A DNA stretch of 64,000 nucleotides from Chitinophagales bacterium (GTDB lineage Bacteria > Bacteroidota > Bacteroidia > Chitinophagales > Saprospiraceae), in the NCBI GenBank assembly GCA_017303475.1, contig JAFLBO010000006.1, forward strand, positions 124,001 to 188,000. Direction: 5' to 3'. This document shows, piece after piece, positions 53,401 through 61,380 of this stretch (the first letter of the stretch is position 1; each line of letters begins with the position of its first letter). Both the position numbers and the translations under genes were made by a program. Below the pieces are notes generated by a model, which saw only the letters and a list, made by a program, of their open reading frames with translations, did not search any database and was not told the origin of the DNA.

Positions 53401-54480
53401 GCAACCTCCTTGTTTACTGCGGATACCACCGTAGTGAATACCCAAAACAACGGTAACAAGGGTCGCTTGAACTTTGATACCCGTTATGCGCTGTCTGTAG
53501 GCAAGACCGATGCTAACAACGACGGTTTGCCTGATCCTGACGGTGAGCTCAACCCAACCACTGCGCCTGCTAACCAGGGTATTCCTGCTGCTCAGCAAGG
53601 TCAGCCGGTTTATGGTATGAGCTGGTTCCCAGGTTATGCCATTGACGTAGAAACGGGCCGCCGTTTGAATATCTTCTTCGGTGAAAACTCCGGTTACAGA
53701 AGTTCCCTCGATCCAAACCTGACGGGCCGCGATATGATGTGGAACCCAACAGATCAGTTTGTAAGTGAGGATCTGCCAGGTATCTGGGGTGGTGCTGTGC
53801 TGGGTGGTCATCACTGGATTTATGTGATGAATACCAACTATGACTCCTGCACAGCGCTGCGCAAGCGTCTGACGCCTGAGTTTGGTGCAGCAGCATTGAA
53901 AGTACAACAGGTTGGACGTATCGCCTGGGCAGGTATGCTCCAGTTGGCAACAGGCTACAAAATGAAGTCTTACAACGAAGGCCTGATCCCAACCGATACC
54001 CGCATCAAATTGCGTGTAGACAACTCATACCAAACCTGGTTTGACGACAATAACAGCAATCTGCGTACCGGTCACCCACGCTACCAGTTCACCATTGAGG
54101 GCAGCGAACCAACTGCACTGACGGAAATCGAAGTGGAAAATGCACTCGACTCCATCAAAATGGTTCCAAACCCATACTATGGTTTCTCTGAATACGAGAC
54201 TTCACAGTTTACCAATACCGTGAAAATTACCAACCTGCCAGGTAAGTGTAAAGTAACCATTTACTCGCTGGACGGTAAGTTCATTCGTCAGTACAACCGC
54301 GACGAAACCTATATGCCATATCAGCAAATCACTCCTGCTATTGAGTGGGATTTGAAAAACAGCAAGGGCATTCCGGTAGCGAGCGGTGTTTACCTGGTAC
54401 ATGTGAATGCACCAGGATTAGGCGAAAGAACCTTGAAATGGTTCGGTATAGGCCGCCAGTACGACCCCTCGGGCTTGTAA
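50422..54480 (+). CDS. 1352-aa T9SS-type secreted protein, copy A (high-expression codon use)
   Basis: Signal peptide ending near SLEA-R (residue 22). The N-terminal 60-500 region is unfamiliar but rich in short conserved blocks (YRDVCANSES, LGGGDCWWD, GAVWLGGVDPGNN, DEMIFWIYNDQGGG, DLGCDEDDYIGCDTAK). A fibronectin-like part covers about 560-720 (YKFEGYLVYQLKDENV..., KKYFFAVVAYAHN). The last about 100 residues form a FlgD-like sorting domain (SIKMVPNPYYGFSEYE, YSLDGKFIRQYNRDET, GVYLVHVNAPG). Copy B at 55955-59986 is about three-quarters identical by eye. Function unknown; the receptor upstream and the PorV-like barrel downstream suggest an abundant cell-surface assembly. Codon use is that of a highly expressed gene. 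Confidence 0.85.
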   Translation: MRVNRLWIIALLALGVMSLEAREPVGRRALKTVKKAQYRDVCANSESQIDQAINNVRARLLGGGDCWWDLNRGRYIVPKVDPASGQPEVSSIFAGAVWLGGVDPGNNLKLACQDYRSDGRNDFWPGPISLAGVTESFTCANWDRHFRVTGEEIRKHLANIAAGNLNENDIPRGVKGWPAKGNEYFRLVWGFDLPFTEQALAGFYDKGPTYGTYEPLEGDYPSIEIRGCQLDRYPDEMIFWIYNDQGGGQAHARTNGRPIQMEVQVQAFGYTTNDELNDMTFQRYKLINRATDRIDSTFFAMWVDADLGCDEDDYIGCDTAKSLMYIYNQDQVDGNPGATCPSGAATYGNKIPMLGVDYFRGPLGVRSVPDTNTVDPNDFIDEEYELGMNSFMYYNRGGLGAPSGTVDPSAPQEYYNYITGTWRDGTPLTYGGSGFNPGDPTAARIRYAFTEPPNDVAGWSMCTANLPFGDRRTLQASGPFTLKPGAVNELIIGIPWVPEIEYPCPDMEGLFRADKLAQGLFDNCFELLDGPDAPTVDWIEMNEEVVAVLTNKRFPESNNFVNENEDYEQIDFLAPDEIKNSPDPAVRETAKYKFEGYLVYQLKDENVSAKDFSNPERGRLVYQVDTKNGIKKLYNWEETRDPSTNKLVYYPVLAVEGADQGIRHTFSIKEDKFAAGNDKSLINHKKYFFAVVAYAHNNFAPLDPFAQPVTGQQRPYLAGRRNIVIKTVIPRPVVDQRLNTSYGDGVVITRLEGQGAGGNFLDLDQATRDRILANGFDSTLTYQPGRGPLTVTIFNPFEVQDGQYEVALVDGNMTDNKLDANARWQLRKLPDGQVIASEKTIEKLNEQVVLQYGFSLSIAQTGDPGQKLDDRNGGIGAEVEYADPNQSWLFGFPDDFTGNPFFNFVKTGALEEDETVDPKQGLSTLGNGWFVPYVLADFDRESTEPPYITPAWFNALNNAAVGNKTDKLLQLPNVDIVLTSDKSKWSRCVVVETATSLFTADTTVVNTQNNGNKGRLNFDTRYALSVGKTDANNDGLPDPDGELNPTTAPANQGIPAAQQGQPVYGMSWFPGYAIDVETGRRLNIFFGENSGYRSSLDPNLTGRDMMWNPTDQFVSEDLPGIWGGAVLGGHHWIYVMNTNYDSCTALRKRLTPEFGAAALKVQQVGRIAWAGMLQLATGYKMKSYNEGLIPTDTRIKLRVDNSYQTWFDDNNSNLRTGHPRYQFTIEGSEPTALTEIEVENALDSIKMVPNPYYGFSEYETSQFTNTVKITNLPGKCKVTIYSLDGKFIRQYNRDETYMPYQQITPAIEWDLKNSKGIPVASGVYLVHVNAPGLGERTLKWFGIGRQYDPSGL

Positions 54481-54496
54481 CGGCACTGTAGTTCAC

Positions 54497-54530
54497 AGCC
54501 AGGGCCCCGAAAAAAATCGGGGCCCTGGCT
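54497..54530. terminator. Perfect GC-rich hairpin between copy A and the PorV-like gene
   Basis: AGCCAGGGCCCCGA / TCGGGGCCCTGGCT (14 bp) with loop AAAAAA, 16 nt after the stop. It is followed only by a weak pyrimidine run (ACCCTTTCTC), so it may be a partial terminator or an mRNA-stabilising end. Confidence 0.65.
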
Positions 54531-54561
54531 ACCCTTTCTCACACATACCTCTTCATTCGTC

Positions 54562-55602
54562 ATGAATAAAAGATATACCATTCTGATGGCTGTTGCTTGC
54601 CTGTTGGGTACAGGTGTTGCCTTTGCGGGTAACCCGGACCGCCAGGGTGAAGCAGGGGCTAACCAGTTGATCATCAATCCATGGGCACGTTGTGCAGGCC
54701 TGCACGCCATGAATACTTCCAGTATTACCGGCGCGGAAGCATTGTACCTCAATGTTGCCGGTGCAGCCCGTGTAAGCAGCACACAGATCCAGTTAGGTCA
54801 TACCCGTTATATCGCCGACATCAACCTGAATGCCCTGGGCCTGGCTATGCCAATTGGTAAAGGCGGCGGCGTATTGGGTGTGAGCCTCGTAGCGATGGAC
54901 CTGGGAGATTTTGACCTGACAACTACGGAAACCCCGGAAGGATCAGGCGCTACCTTTAGCCCTACCTATTTCAACATGGGCCTTTCTTATGCACACATGT
55001 TTGAAAACAAGGTGTCAGTAGGTGTTACCGCCAAAGTGGTAAACGAATCAATCAGCAACGCTGCTGCCCGTGCCTTTGCATTGGATGCAGGTGTGCAATA
55101 CGTGACCGGCGAAGACGATAACTTCAAATTCGGTATCTCTCTCCGCAACGTAGGTTCTAAAATGCGTTTCACTGGTGAAGGTTTGTCCCGTCAGTTGCCA
55201 AACCCAGGCCCGGTTCAATACAACAACACCTACTACGAGCGTACCACTGCATATGAATTGCCTTCACAGTTGAACATTGGCGCCTCTTACGATCTGTTGC
55301 TGGGCGCTAACAACCGTTTGACTTTCATGGGTAACTTCACTTCCAACGCCTTCTCCCGCGACCAGATTGGTGGCGGTGTTGAGTTGTCTATCGGCAAAAA
55401 CTTCGGTTTGCGCGCAGGTTATAAAGCCGAGCTGGATGCAGTAGAGGCTGAAGCAACCATCGACAACGGTATCAGCGGCGGCCTTAGCTTTAGCATTCCG
55501 GTGCGTAAAGGCTCCGACACCCGTCTGGGTCTGGACTACGGCTATCGCCAAACCAAAATTTTCAACGGTATCCACAACCTGGGTCTGCGTCTGGAATTCT
55601 AA
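54562..55602 (+). CDS. PorV/PorQ-family outer-membrane barrel protein
   Basis: 346 aa with a signal peptide (cleavage near AFAG, residue 23). The N-terminal block QLIINPWARCAGLHAMNTSSITGAEALYLNVAG (given as a family pattern) is the PorV/PorQ/FadL-like start. About 14 beta strands with glycine turns follow, to the C-terminal LGLRLEF ending in Phe. PorV carries T9SS cargo proteins to the attachment machinery at the outer membrane. A dedicated copy beside two large T9SS-type proteins suggests it serves them (inference). It has high-expression codon bias like the two genes before it and a clear terminator after it. Confidence 0.87.
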   Translation: MNKRYTILMAVACLLGTGVAFAGNPDRQGEAGANQLIINPWARCAGLHAMNTSSITGAEALYLNVAGAARVSSTQIQLGHTRYIADINLNALGLAMPIGKGGGVLGVSLVAMDLGDFDLTTTETPEGSGATFSPTYFNMGLSYAHMFENKVSVGVTAKVVNESISNAAARAFALDAGVQYVTGEDDNFKFGISLRNVGSKMRFTGEGLSRQLPNPGPVQYNNTYYERTTAYELPSQLNIGASYDLLLGANNRLTFMGNFTSNAFSRDQIGGGVELSIGKNFGLRAGYKAELDAVEAEATIDNGISGGLSFSIPVRKGSDTRLGLDYGYRQTKIFNGIHNLGLRLEF

Positions 55603-55634
55603 TTCCGGCAAACCAGTTTCAGGATAAAATATCA

Positions 55635-55668
55635 GGACGTCTCTGCATTTGCGGAGACGTCCTTTTTT
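55635..55668 (+). terminator. Rho-independent terminator after the PorV-like gene
   Basis: GGACGTCTC / GAGACGTCC (9 bp, GC-rich) followed by six T residues, 33 nt after the stop. It closes the receptor-copy A-PorV block. Confidence 0.85.
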
Positions 55669-55899
55669 GTGCGCTTTAGATCTGTATATTTATCTAATAT
55701 TTAAATTTATCTTCTTCATTGCCAACCTTTTATGTTGTATTTGGTGTCTATGATAATATAAGAAAAGACACCCCGAATCTCATCTATTAACCACCGCTTA
55801 ATCACTCCCATAATCTAACAAGCTGGTAGCCCACCAGGGCTGAACAAACACGTCCATCCTCAAGGCACTGCCCTTACAGGAAAAGCCCCCTCTATACCC

Positions 55900-55953
55900 C
55901 ACTCACTCATTCACTCACTCACTCATTCACTCACACACTCACTCATTCACTCT
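55900..55953 (+). repeat. CACTCACTCATT microsatellite directly before the copy B start codon
   Basis: About 54 nt of CACT/CATT/CACA tetranucleotides end two bases before the ATG at 55955. The rest of the 352-nt gap (55603-55954) is the PorV terminator and an AT-rich stretch (55680-55770) with no exact TAnnTTTG box. A change in tetranucleotide number would alter the leader of copy B. Confidence 0.85.
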
Positions 55954-55954
55954 T

Positions 55955-58900
55955 ATGAAACGATTCATCCTATTCACGCTCTTGCTTGGGCTTATCAGTT
56001 TCGACGCTGACGCCCGCGAACCCGCAAGCCGGAAGTACGCCAAACTAGCTCCTAAAGCGCAATACAGAGATGTTTGTGCCAATTCTGAAAGCGCCATTGA
56101 TCAGGCCATTAACAATGTACGCGCCCGATTATTGGGTGGTGGAGATTGTTGGTGGGACTTTAATACCGGTCGGTACATTGTACCTAAGGTAGACCCGGCA
56201 TCTGGCTTGCCGGAAGTTTCCTCCCTGTTTGCCGGAGCTGTTTGGCTTGGAGGTATTGATCCTGGTAATAACCTGAAGCTTGCCTGCCAAACGTACAGAA
56301 ATGATGGGAAGAACGACTTTTGGCCTGGGCCAATCAATTTGGAAGGCACTACAGATGCTGTTACCTGCGGCAACTGGGACAGGCATTTCAAAGTAACCGG
56401 AGACGAAATCAGAAAGCACCTGAATAACATAGCAGCAGGTAACCTTGAGCCCAGTGCCATTCCAATCGGAGTGCGGGGCTGGCCCGCCAAAGGCAATCCT
56501 TATTTTGAAGATATATATGGGTTTCCGTTACCCTTTACGCAACAAAGCCTGGCGGGTTTTTATGACCACGGACCAACCTTTGGCACCTATGAACCTCTGG
56601 AAGGCGATATCCCGGCCATTGAGATCAGAAAATGCCCCTTAACCTTTTATCCGGATGAAATGATATTCTGGATTTACAACGATCATGGTGGCGGTCAGCC
56701 CCACGCCCGTACGGGAGGAAGGGCTATTCAAATGGAGGTGCAGGTGCAGGCGTTTGGGTATGCCACCAACGATGAATTAAATGATATGACGTTTCAGCGT
56801 TACAAGCTGATTAACCGGGCTACAGACCGGATTGATTCCACTTTTTTTGCCATGTGGGTAGACCCCGATCTGGGGTGCGATGAAGACGATTACATTGGTT
56901 GTGATACAGCAAAAAGCCTGATGTACGTGTATAATCAGGACCAGATAGACGGCAACCCCGGATCTGCCTGCCCCAGCGGCGCTGCAACCTATGGCAGTAA
57001 AATCCCAATCCTGGGGGTGGATTATTTCCGGGGCCCGCAAGGTGTAAAAGAGGAATACGACCCGGTTACAAATACGTATTTCGATGTGGAATATGAGCTC
57101 GGAATGAATACCTTCATGTATTACAATCGGGGAGGTTTGGGCGCCCCCAATGGAACCGTAGACCCGGAACAACCCCAGGAATTTTATAATTATATCACCG
57201 GATCCTGGCGGGATGGAACCCCACTTACCAAGGGTGGATCAGGTTACAACCCGGGAAATCCTAATTTAGCACGTATTAAATATGCGCTCCCTGACCCTCC
57301 GAATGAACCAGACGGCTGGAGCATGTGTACTGCTAATCTGCCTTACAACGATCGCCGTACCATTCAGGCATCAGGGCCCTTCACCTTAAAACCCGGCGCT
57401 GTGAATGAGCTTATTATTGGTATTCCATGGGTGCCTGATATAGAATATCCCTGCCCTGACCTGGAAGGGCTCTTCCGGGCCGATGAGCTTGCGCAGAATC
57501 TGTTTAATAGCTGTTTTGAAACCCTGCAAGGTCCGGACGCTCCGGATGTTGATTGGGTGGAAATGGATAAAGAAGTGGTGGCCGTTTTGACCAACCTCAA
57601 AGGCGGTTCCAATAACTTTAAGCTTGAAAACGAGGACTATTGGGAATTGGATCCATTTGCACCGGATGCCATCAAGTTCAGCAACGATCCGGCTGTGAAA
57701 GAAACAGCGAAATACAAATTTGAAGGCTATTTGATTTATCAGCTAAAAGATGAAAACGTATCTGCTAAAGACTTCAATAATCCGGAAAAAGGAAGACTGG
57801 TGCAACAGGTAGATATCAAAAACGGCATCAAAAAAATCTACAACTGGGAAAAAACACGCGATCCGAACACACAAAAACTGTTGTACCGGCCCGTTTTGGC
57901 GGTTGAAGGCGCTGATCAGGGCATCCGGCATACCTTTTCTATAAAGGAAGACAAATTTGCTGCCGGTAACGACAAAAGTCTGATCAATCACAAGAAATAC
58001 TATTATGCCGTACTGGCTTACGGGTATAACAACTACAAATCGTTGGATCCATTTACCCATCCGGTAACAGGTCAGGACCAATCCTTTCTTTCCGGACGCA
58101 GAAACGTTCAGGTAAAAACCATCATTCCAAGGCCAGTAGTTGACCGGCGACTCAACTCGGCCTACGGCGATGGAGTAGTAGTAACCCGTCTGGAAGGACA
58201 AGGCGCAGGCGGCAATTTCCTGGAACTGGATGCAGAAACCGAAAAACGGGTGCTGGAAGCCGGATTTGACAGCACCTTGACTTACAAACAAGGACGCGGG
58301 CCCATCCAGGTAACCATCTTCAACCCTCTGGAGGTGAAAGACGGCGCCTACGAACTGGCTCTGGTGGATCAGGACCTTACAGATAACCAGTTGGCGGATA
58401 ATGCCCGTTGGGAATTGCGCAAACTCCCTGACGGACAGTTAATTCGCTCAGAAAAGTCTATCAGCCTCTTGAATGAGCAAATTGTACGTGAATTCGGGTT
58501 TTCTGTCAGCATTGCCCAAAGTGGTGAACCCGGCCAACGCAGCAACGAACGCAATGGCGGCATTGGTGCAGCCATAACCTACGCCGATCCTGCCCAGTCC
58601 TGGTTGCAAGGCATTCCGGATGGCTTCGCCGGAAGCGCACTGTTCAATTACGTCAAAACCGGCGCTCTGGAAGAAGACGAAGCTTTGGACCCCAAACAAG
58701 GACTCAGCACCCTGGGCGATGGCTGGTTTGTGCCTTATCCGCTGCTTGACTCTGATCTGGATCCTGAAGGCGACCCATTTATCACTCCGGCCTGGACAAG
58801 CTCGCACAACAATGCCCCAAATGCTATCCGAACAGAAAGGCTCCGGAATTTGCCCAACGTAGACATCGTACTTACCAGCGATAAGTCCAAATGGAGCAGG

Positions 58901-59986
58901 TGTGCAGTTATTGAAACAGCATCCGCCTGGGTTTCAAGCGATACTGCTGTGGTTAAACTGCAAAACAACGGGAATAAGGGCCGATTGATGTTCGATACCC
59001 GTTATGCGCTTTCCGTGGGCAAGGATGATGCAAATCAGGACGGACTTCCCGACCCGGATGGCGCCATAAATCCTGCGGTTTCTGGTATTCCGGTTTCACA
59101 ACAGGGCAAACCTGTGTATGGCATGGGCTGGTTCCCGGGGTACGCCGTGGATGTGGAAACGGGGCGCCGACTAAACATTTTCTTTGGCGAAAATTCCGGA
59201 TATAGCAGGGCTTTGAATCCGGCATTTACCGGTCGGGATATGCTCTGGAACCCGGGCAACCAAATTTTTGCCGAAGGTTTGCCTGGCTTGTGGGCGGCCA
59301 TGATGGGTGGTCAGCACTGGGTGTATGTCATGCAAACCAATTACGATTCCTGCGAGGCCCTGCGCAGGAGGCTCACACCGGAGTTTACCTCGGCGCCGCC
59401 ATTAAAAAGCACCCAGATTCAGCACATTGCCTGGGCGGGCATGCTGCAACTGGCGCAGGGATACAGTCTGAAACCTTTGAGCGAGGGCTTGATACCAACA
59501 GAAACGCGCATTAAACTGAGGGTGGATAATCCATACCAGACCTGGTTTAACGATCAGGATGGCAATCGCCGGACGGCGCACCCACGCTATCAGTTTACCA
59601 TTGCCGGAGGAGCAGCGGAAGCCTTAACAGCAGTGGAGATTGGGAAGGCGCTGGATTCCATCAAAATGGTTCCCAACCCATATTATGGCTTCTCAGAGTA
59701 TGAAACTTCACAGTTTACCAGCACGGTGAAAATTACCAACCTGCCAGGTAAATGCAAGATAACTATTTACTCTTTGGATGGCAAGTTCATTCGTCAGTAC
59801 AACCGCGACGAAACCTATCTGCCATATGATCAAATTTCACCGGCTATTGAGTGGGATTTGAAAAACAGCAAGGGTATTCCGGTGGCCAGTGGAGTGTATC
59901 TGGTTCATGTGAACGCCCCGGGTTTAGGTGAAAGAACCTTGAAATGGTTTGGGATTGGGCGGCAGTATGATCCATCGGGTCTCTGA
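55955..59986 (+). CDS. 1343-aa T9SS-type secreted protein, copy B (paralogue of copy A)
   Basis: Signal peptide ending near DADA-R (residue 21). It is collinear with copy A over its whole length: the same YRDVCANSES, CWWD, DEMIFWIYND, DEDDYIGCDTAK, fibronectin-like and FlgD-like sorting blocks, with small indels. Synonymous positions differ widely from copy A through most of the gene (Arg CGG/AGG/AGA and Asn AAT here, CGT/CGC and AAC there). The last about 300 bases are nearly the same at DNA level, which suggests gene conversion or recent exchange of the sorting domain. It has no strong codon bias, so expression is probably lower or conditional than copy A. Function unknown. Confidence 0.85.
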   Translation: MKRFILFTLLLGLISFDADAREPASRKYAKLAPKAQYRDVCANSESAIDQAINNVRARLLGGGDCWWDFNTGRYIVPKVDPASGLPEVSSLFAGAVWLGGIDPGNNLKLACQTYRNDGKNDFWPGPINLEGTTDAVTCGNWDRHFKVTGDEIRKHLNNIAAGNLEPSAIPIGVRGWPAKGNPYFEDIYGFPLPFTQQSLAGFYDHGPTFGTYEPLEGDIPAIEIRKCPLTFYPDEMIFWIYNDHGGGQPHARTGGRAIQMEVQVQAFGYATNDELNDMTFQRYKLINRATDRIDSTFFAMWVDPDLGCDEDDYIGCDTAKSLMYVYNQDQIDGNPGSACPSGAATYGSKIPILGVDYFRGPQGVKEEYDPVTNTYFDVEYELGMNTFMYYNRGGLGAPNGTVDPEQPQEFYNYITGSWRDGTPLTKGGSGYNPGNPNLARIKYALPDPPNEPDGWSMCTANLPYNDRRTIQASGPFTLKPGAVNELIIGIPWVPDIEYPCPDLEGLFRADELAQNLFNSCFETLQGPDAPDVDWVEMDKEVVAVLTNLKGGSNNFKLENEDYWELDPFAPDAIKFSNDPAVKETAKYKFEGYLIYQLKDENVSAKDFNNPEKGRLVQQVDIKNGIKKIYNWEKTRDPNTQKLLYRPVLAVEGADQGIRHTFSIKEDKFAAGNDKSLINHKKYYYAVLAYGYNNYKSLDPFTHPVTGQDQSFLSGRRNVQVKTIIPRPVVDRRLNSAYGDGVVVTRLEGQGAGGNFLELDAETEKRVLEAGFDSTLTYKQGRGPIQVTIFNPLEVKDGAYELALVDQDLTDNQLADNARWELRKLPDGQLIRSEKSISLLNEQIVREFGFSVSIAQSGEPGQRSNERNGGIGAAITYADPAQSWLQGIPDGFAGSALFNYVKTGALEEDEALDPKQGLSTLGDGWFVPYPLLDSDLDPEGDPFITPAWTSSHNNAPNAIRTERLRNLPNVDIVLTSDKSKWSRCAVIETASAWVSSDTAVVKLQNNGNKGRLMFDTRYALSVGKDDANQDGLPDPDGAINPAVSGIPVSQQGKPVYGMGWFPGYAVDVETGRRLNIFFGENSGYSRALNPAFTGRDMLWNPGNQIFAEGLPGLWAAMMGGQHWVYVMQTNYDSCEALRRRLTPEFTSAPPLKSTQIQHIAWAGMLQLAQGYSLKPLSEGLIPTETRIKLRVDNPYQTWFNDQDGNRRTAHPRYQFTIAGGAAEALTAVEIGKALDSIKMVPNPYYGFSEYETSQFTSTVKITNLPGKCKITIYSLDGKFIRQYNRDETYLPYDQISPAIEWDLKNSKGIPVASGVYLVHVNAPGLGERTLKWFGIGRQYDPSGL

Positions 59987-60032
59987 TCTAAGAAATTTAA
60001 TGCCGGGTCTTTTACAATATGTAAACTGCCCT

Positions 60033-60097
60033 TACCTTTGCAGCCTTAAACAACAGGAACGTTCTTGTCCACTCGGCAAGGACGTTTCTGTTTTTTT
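60033..60097 (+). promoter_or_regulatory. greA promoter with an early terminator-like hairpin (possible attenuator)
   Basis: An exact TAnnTTTG box (TACCTTTG, 60033-60040) is followed 17 nt later by AACGTTCTTG / CAAGGACGTT (60058-60067 / 60077-60086, one G-U pair) and the run TTCTGTTTTTTT. Transcripts starting near 60046 could stop after about 50 nt, leaving a short RNA. Alternatively this is simply the terminator of copy B; there is no other one in the 201-nt gap. Confidence 0.5.
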
Positions 60098-60187
60098 CTG
60101 CCCTATAGCCTCGACGAGGCAGGATTTTGGCTGGTGAAATGCTATTTATAGCCTCCAAAATCCATCATTCACCAATTTTTTTAGAAA

Positions 60188-60664
60188 ATGGCAAACTACA
60201 CTTATCTGACACAGGGAGGTTACGACAAACTGAAATCGGAACTGGAAGAACTCAAAACAACCGGACGTATGGAAGCCGCGCGTGCCATCGCGGAGGCTCG
60301 TGCGCAAGGCGACTTGTCAGAAAATGCCGAATACGATGCTGCCAAAGACGCACAAGGCCTTTTGGAACTCAAAATCAGCGAGATGGAAACCGTGCTTTCC
60401 TCCGCGCGCATCATTGATGAAAGTCAACTGGATGCTTCTAAAGTAGCTATTCTTTCCAATGTAACCATAAAAAACCTCAAAACCGGCAAGGAAATGACCT
60501 ATAAACTGGTATCAGAAACTGAAGCTGATGCCAAACAAATGCGCATTTCCGTAACCTCCCCAATCGGGCAGGGCTTGCTGGGTAAGGTGATAGGCGAAGT
60601 AGCAAAAGTTACCACTCCCGGTGGCGTTATGGAATTCGAGGTGGTGAATATCACTGTTGGATAA
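60188..60664 (+). CDS. greA: Transcription elongation factor GreA
   Basis: 158 aa, the standard length. The N-terminal coiled coil (1-75) carries the tip GDLSENAEYDAAK (about 41-53) with the catalytic Asp/Glu pair that rescues backtracked RNA polymerase by transcript cleavage. The C-terminal FKBP-like domain ends in SPIGQGLLGK..GEVAKVTTPGGVMEFEVVNI, typical of GreA rather than GreB. It is monocistronic, with a terminator behind it. Confidence 0.97.
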   Translation: MANYTYLTQGGYDKLKSELEELKTTGRMEAARAIAEARAQGDLSENAEYDAAKDAQGLLELKISEMETVLSSARIIDESQLDASKVAILSNVTIKNLKTGKEMTYKLVSETEADAKQMRISVTSPIGQGLLGKVIGEVAKVTTPGGVMEFEVVNITVG

Positions 60665-60689
60665 CCGGCCGCTCCATTTTATTCCTGAA

Positions 60690-60728
60690 TCGCCGGAGCT
60701 TCAAGAAAGCTTCGGCGATTTACTTTTG
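60690..60728 (+). terminator. greA terminator overlapping the promoter of the thioesterase gene
   Basis: TCGCCGGAGCTT / AAGCTTCGGCGA (60690-60701 / 60707-60718, one G-U pair) is followed by TTTACTTTTG. The T-rich end contains TACTTTTG (60721-60728), an exact -7 box that lies 4 nt before the next ATG. Confidence 0.7.
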
Positions 60729-60732
60729 TGCC

Positions 60733-61140
60733 ATGACAGCTCTGGATGTTTTTCACAAAATGTACGACAACGACCCGTTCAGCCAATGGCTGGGCATTGA
60801 ACTCGTGTCGATTGATGCAGGCGCCTGCACCTTGCAGATGACGGTTCGTAAAGAAATGCTCAATGGGTTCGGTGTGGCCCATGGAGGTATCACCTTTTCT
60901 CTGGCCGATAGCGCCTTTGCTTTTGCCTGCAATTCGCATGGAAGGCATGCGGTATCTATCCATTGCACGGTGGAGCATGTAGCACCGGTGTTTGAGCACG
61001 ATGTGCTGACGGCTATTGCCCGGGAGGATAACCTGGGTAAGTCCATCTCCAATTACGCTATTGTAGTGACCAGGCAGGACGGTACCGCCGTTGCCTTTTT
61101 CCGCGGAGTGGCGTATCGGAAGGCGAAGGAGTGGGATTGA
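60733..61140 (+). CDS. paaI: PaaI-type hotdog-fold acyl-CoA thioesterase
   Basis: 135 aa. A single hotdog domain with FGVAHGGITFSLADSAFAFACN (46-67, written here as the family block): His50-Gly-Gly and Asp59 are the active-site residues of the PaaI group. The N-terminal DNDPFSQWLGIELVSID and C-terminal segments also match. PaaI hydrolyses stalled hydroxyphenylacetyl-CoA intermediates, but no paa genes are present, so a general acyl-CoA housekeeping role is equally possible. The -7 box 4 nt before the ATG predicts a leaderless mRNA. Confidence 0.88.
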   Translation: MTALDVFHKMYDNDPFSQWLGIELVSIDAGACTLQMTVRKEMLNGFGVAHGGITFSLADSAFAFACNSHGRHAVSIHCTVEHVAPVFEHDVLTAIAREDNLGKSISNYAIVVTRQDGTAVAFFRGVAYRKAKEWD

Positions 61141-61145
61141 TAGGG

Positions 61146-61231
61146 GTTCCCGCAAATTTTCTCCGGCCCGTCGTTCCACCGTTGGTTTCCCGCAGATTTT
61201 CGCAGATTGAACCGCTGATTTTCGCAGAGGC
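61146..61231. repeat. Fragment related to the 283-bp array
   Basis: Contains TTTCCCGCAGATTTTCGCAG and GCTGATTTTCGCAGAGGC, the same words as the array at 18.5-19.6 kb, in a single degenerate copy. Confidence 0.7.
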
Positions 61232-61282
61232 ATTCGGTTTGAGGGCCCGCGTGTATCTTTTGCTGTTTTTTTCAACAAATTT

Positions 61283-61332
61283 AAAAAAAACGTGAGTTGT
61301 CATCCCGGGAACCGGGATGACAACTCACGTTT
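61283..61332 (-). terminator. Terminator of the CotH-family gene
   Basis: A perfect 21-bp stem (61288-61308 / 61312-61332) with loop GAA; on the minus strand it is followed by a run of eight T. Between it and the gene lie degenerate GTCCACCGTCCATC units (61349-61385) of the GGTGGACGG family, which reach into the last codons. Confidence 0.8.
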
Positions 61333-61380
61333 GGTTTGAATACCCACGCCGTCCACCGTCCATCGTCCACCGTCCACCGT

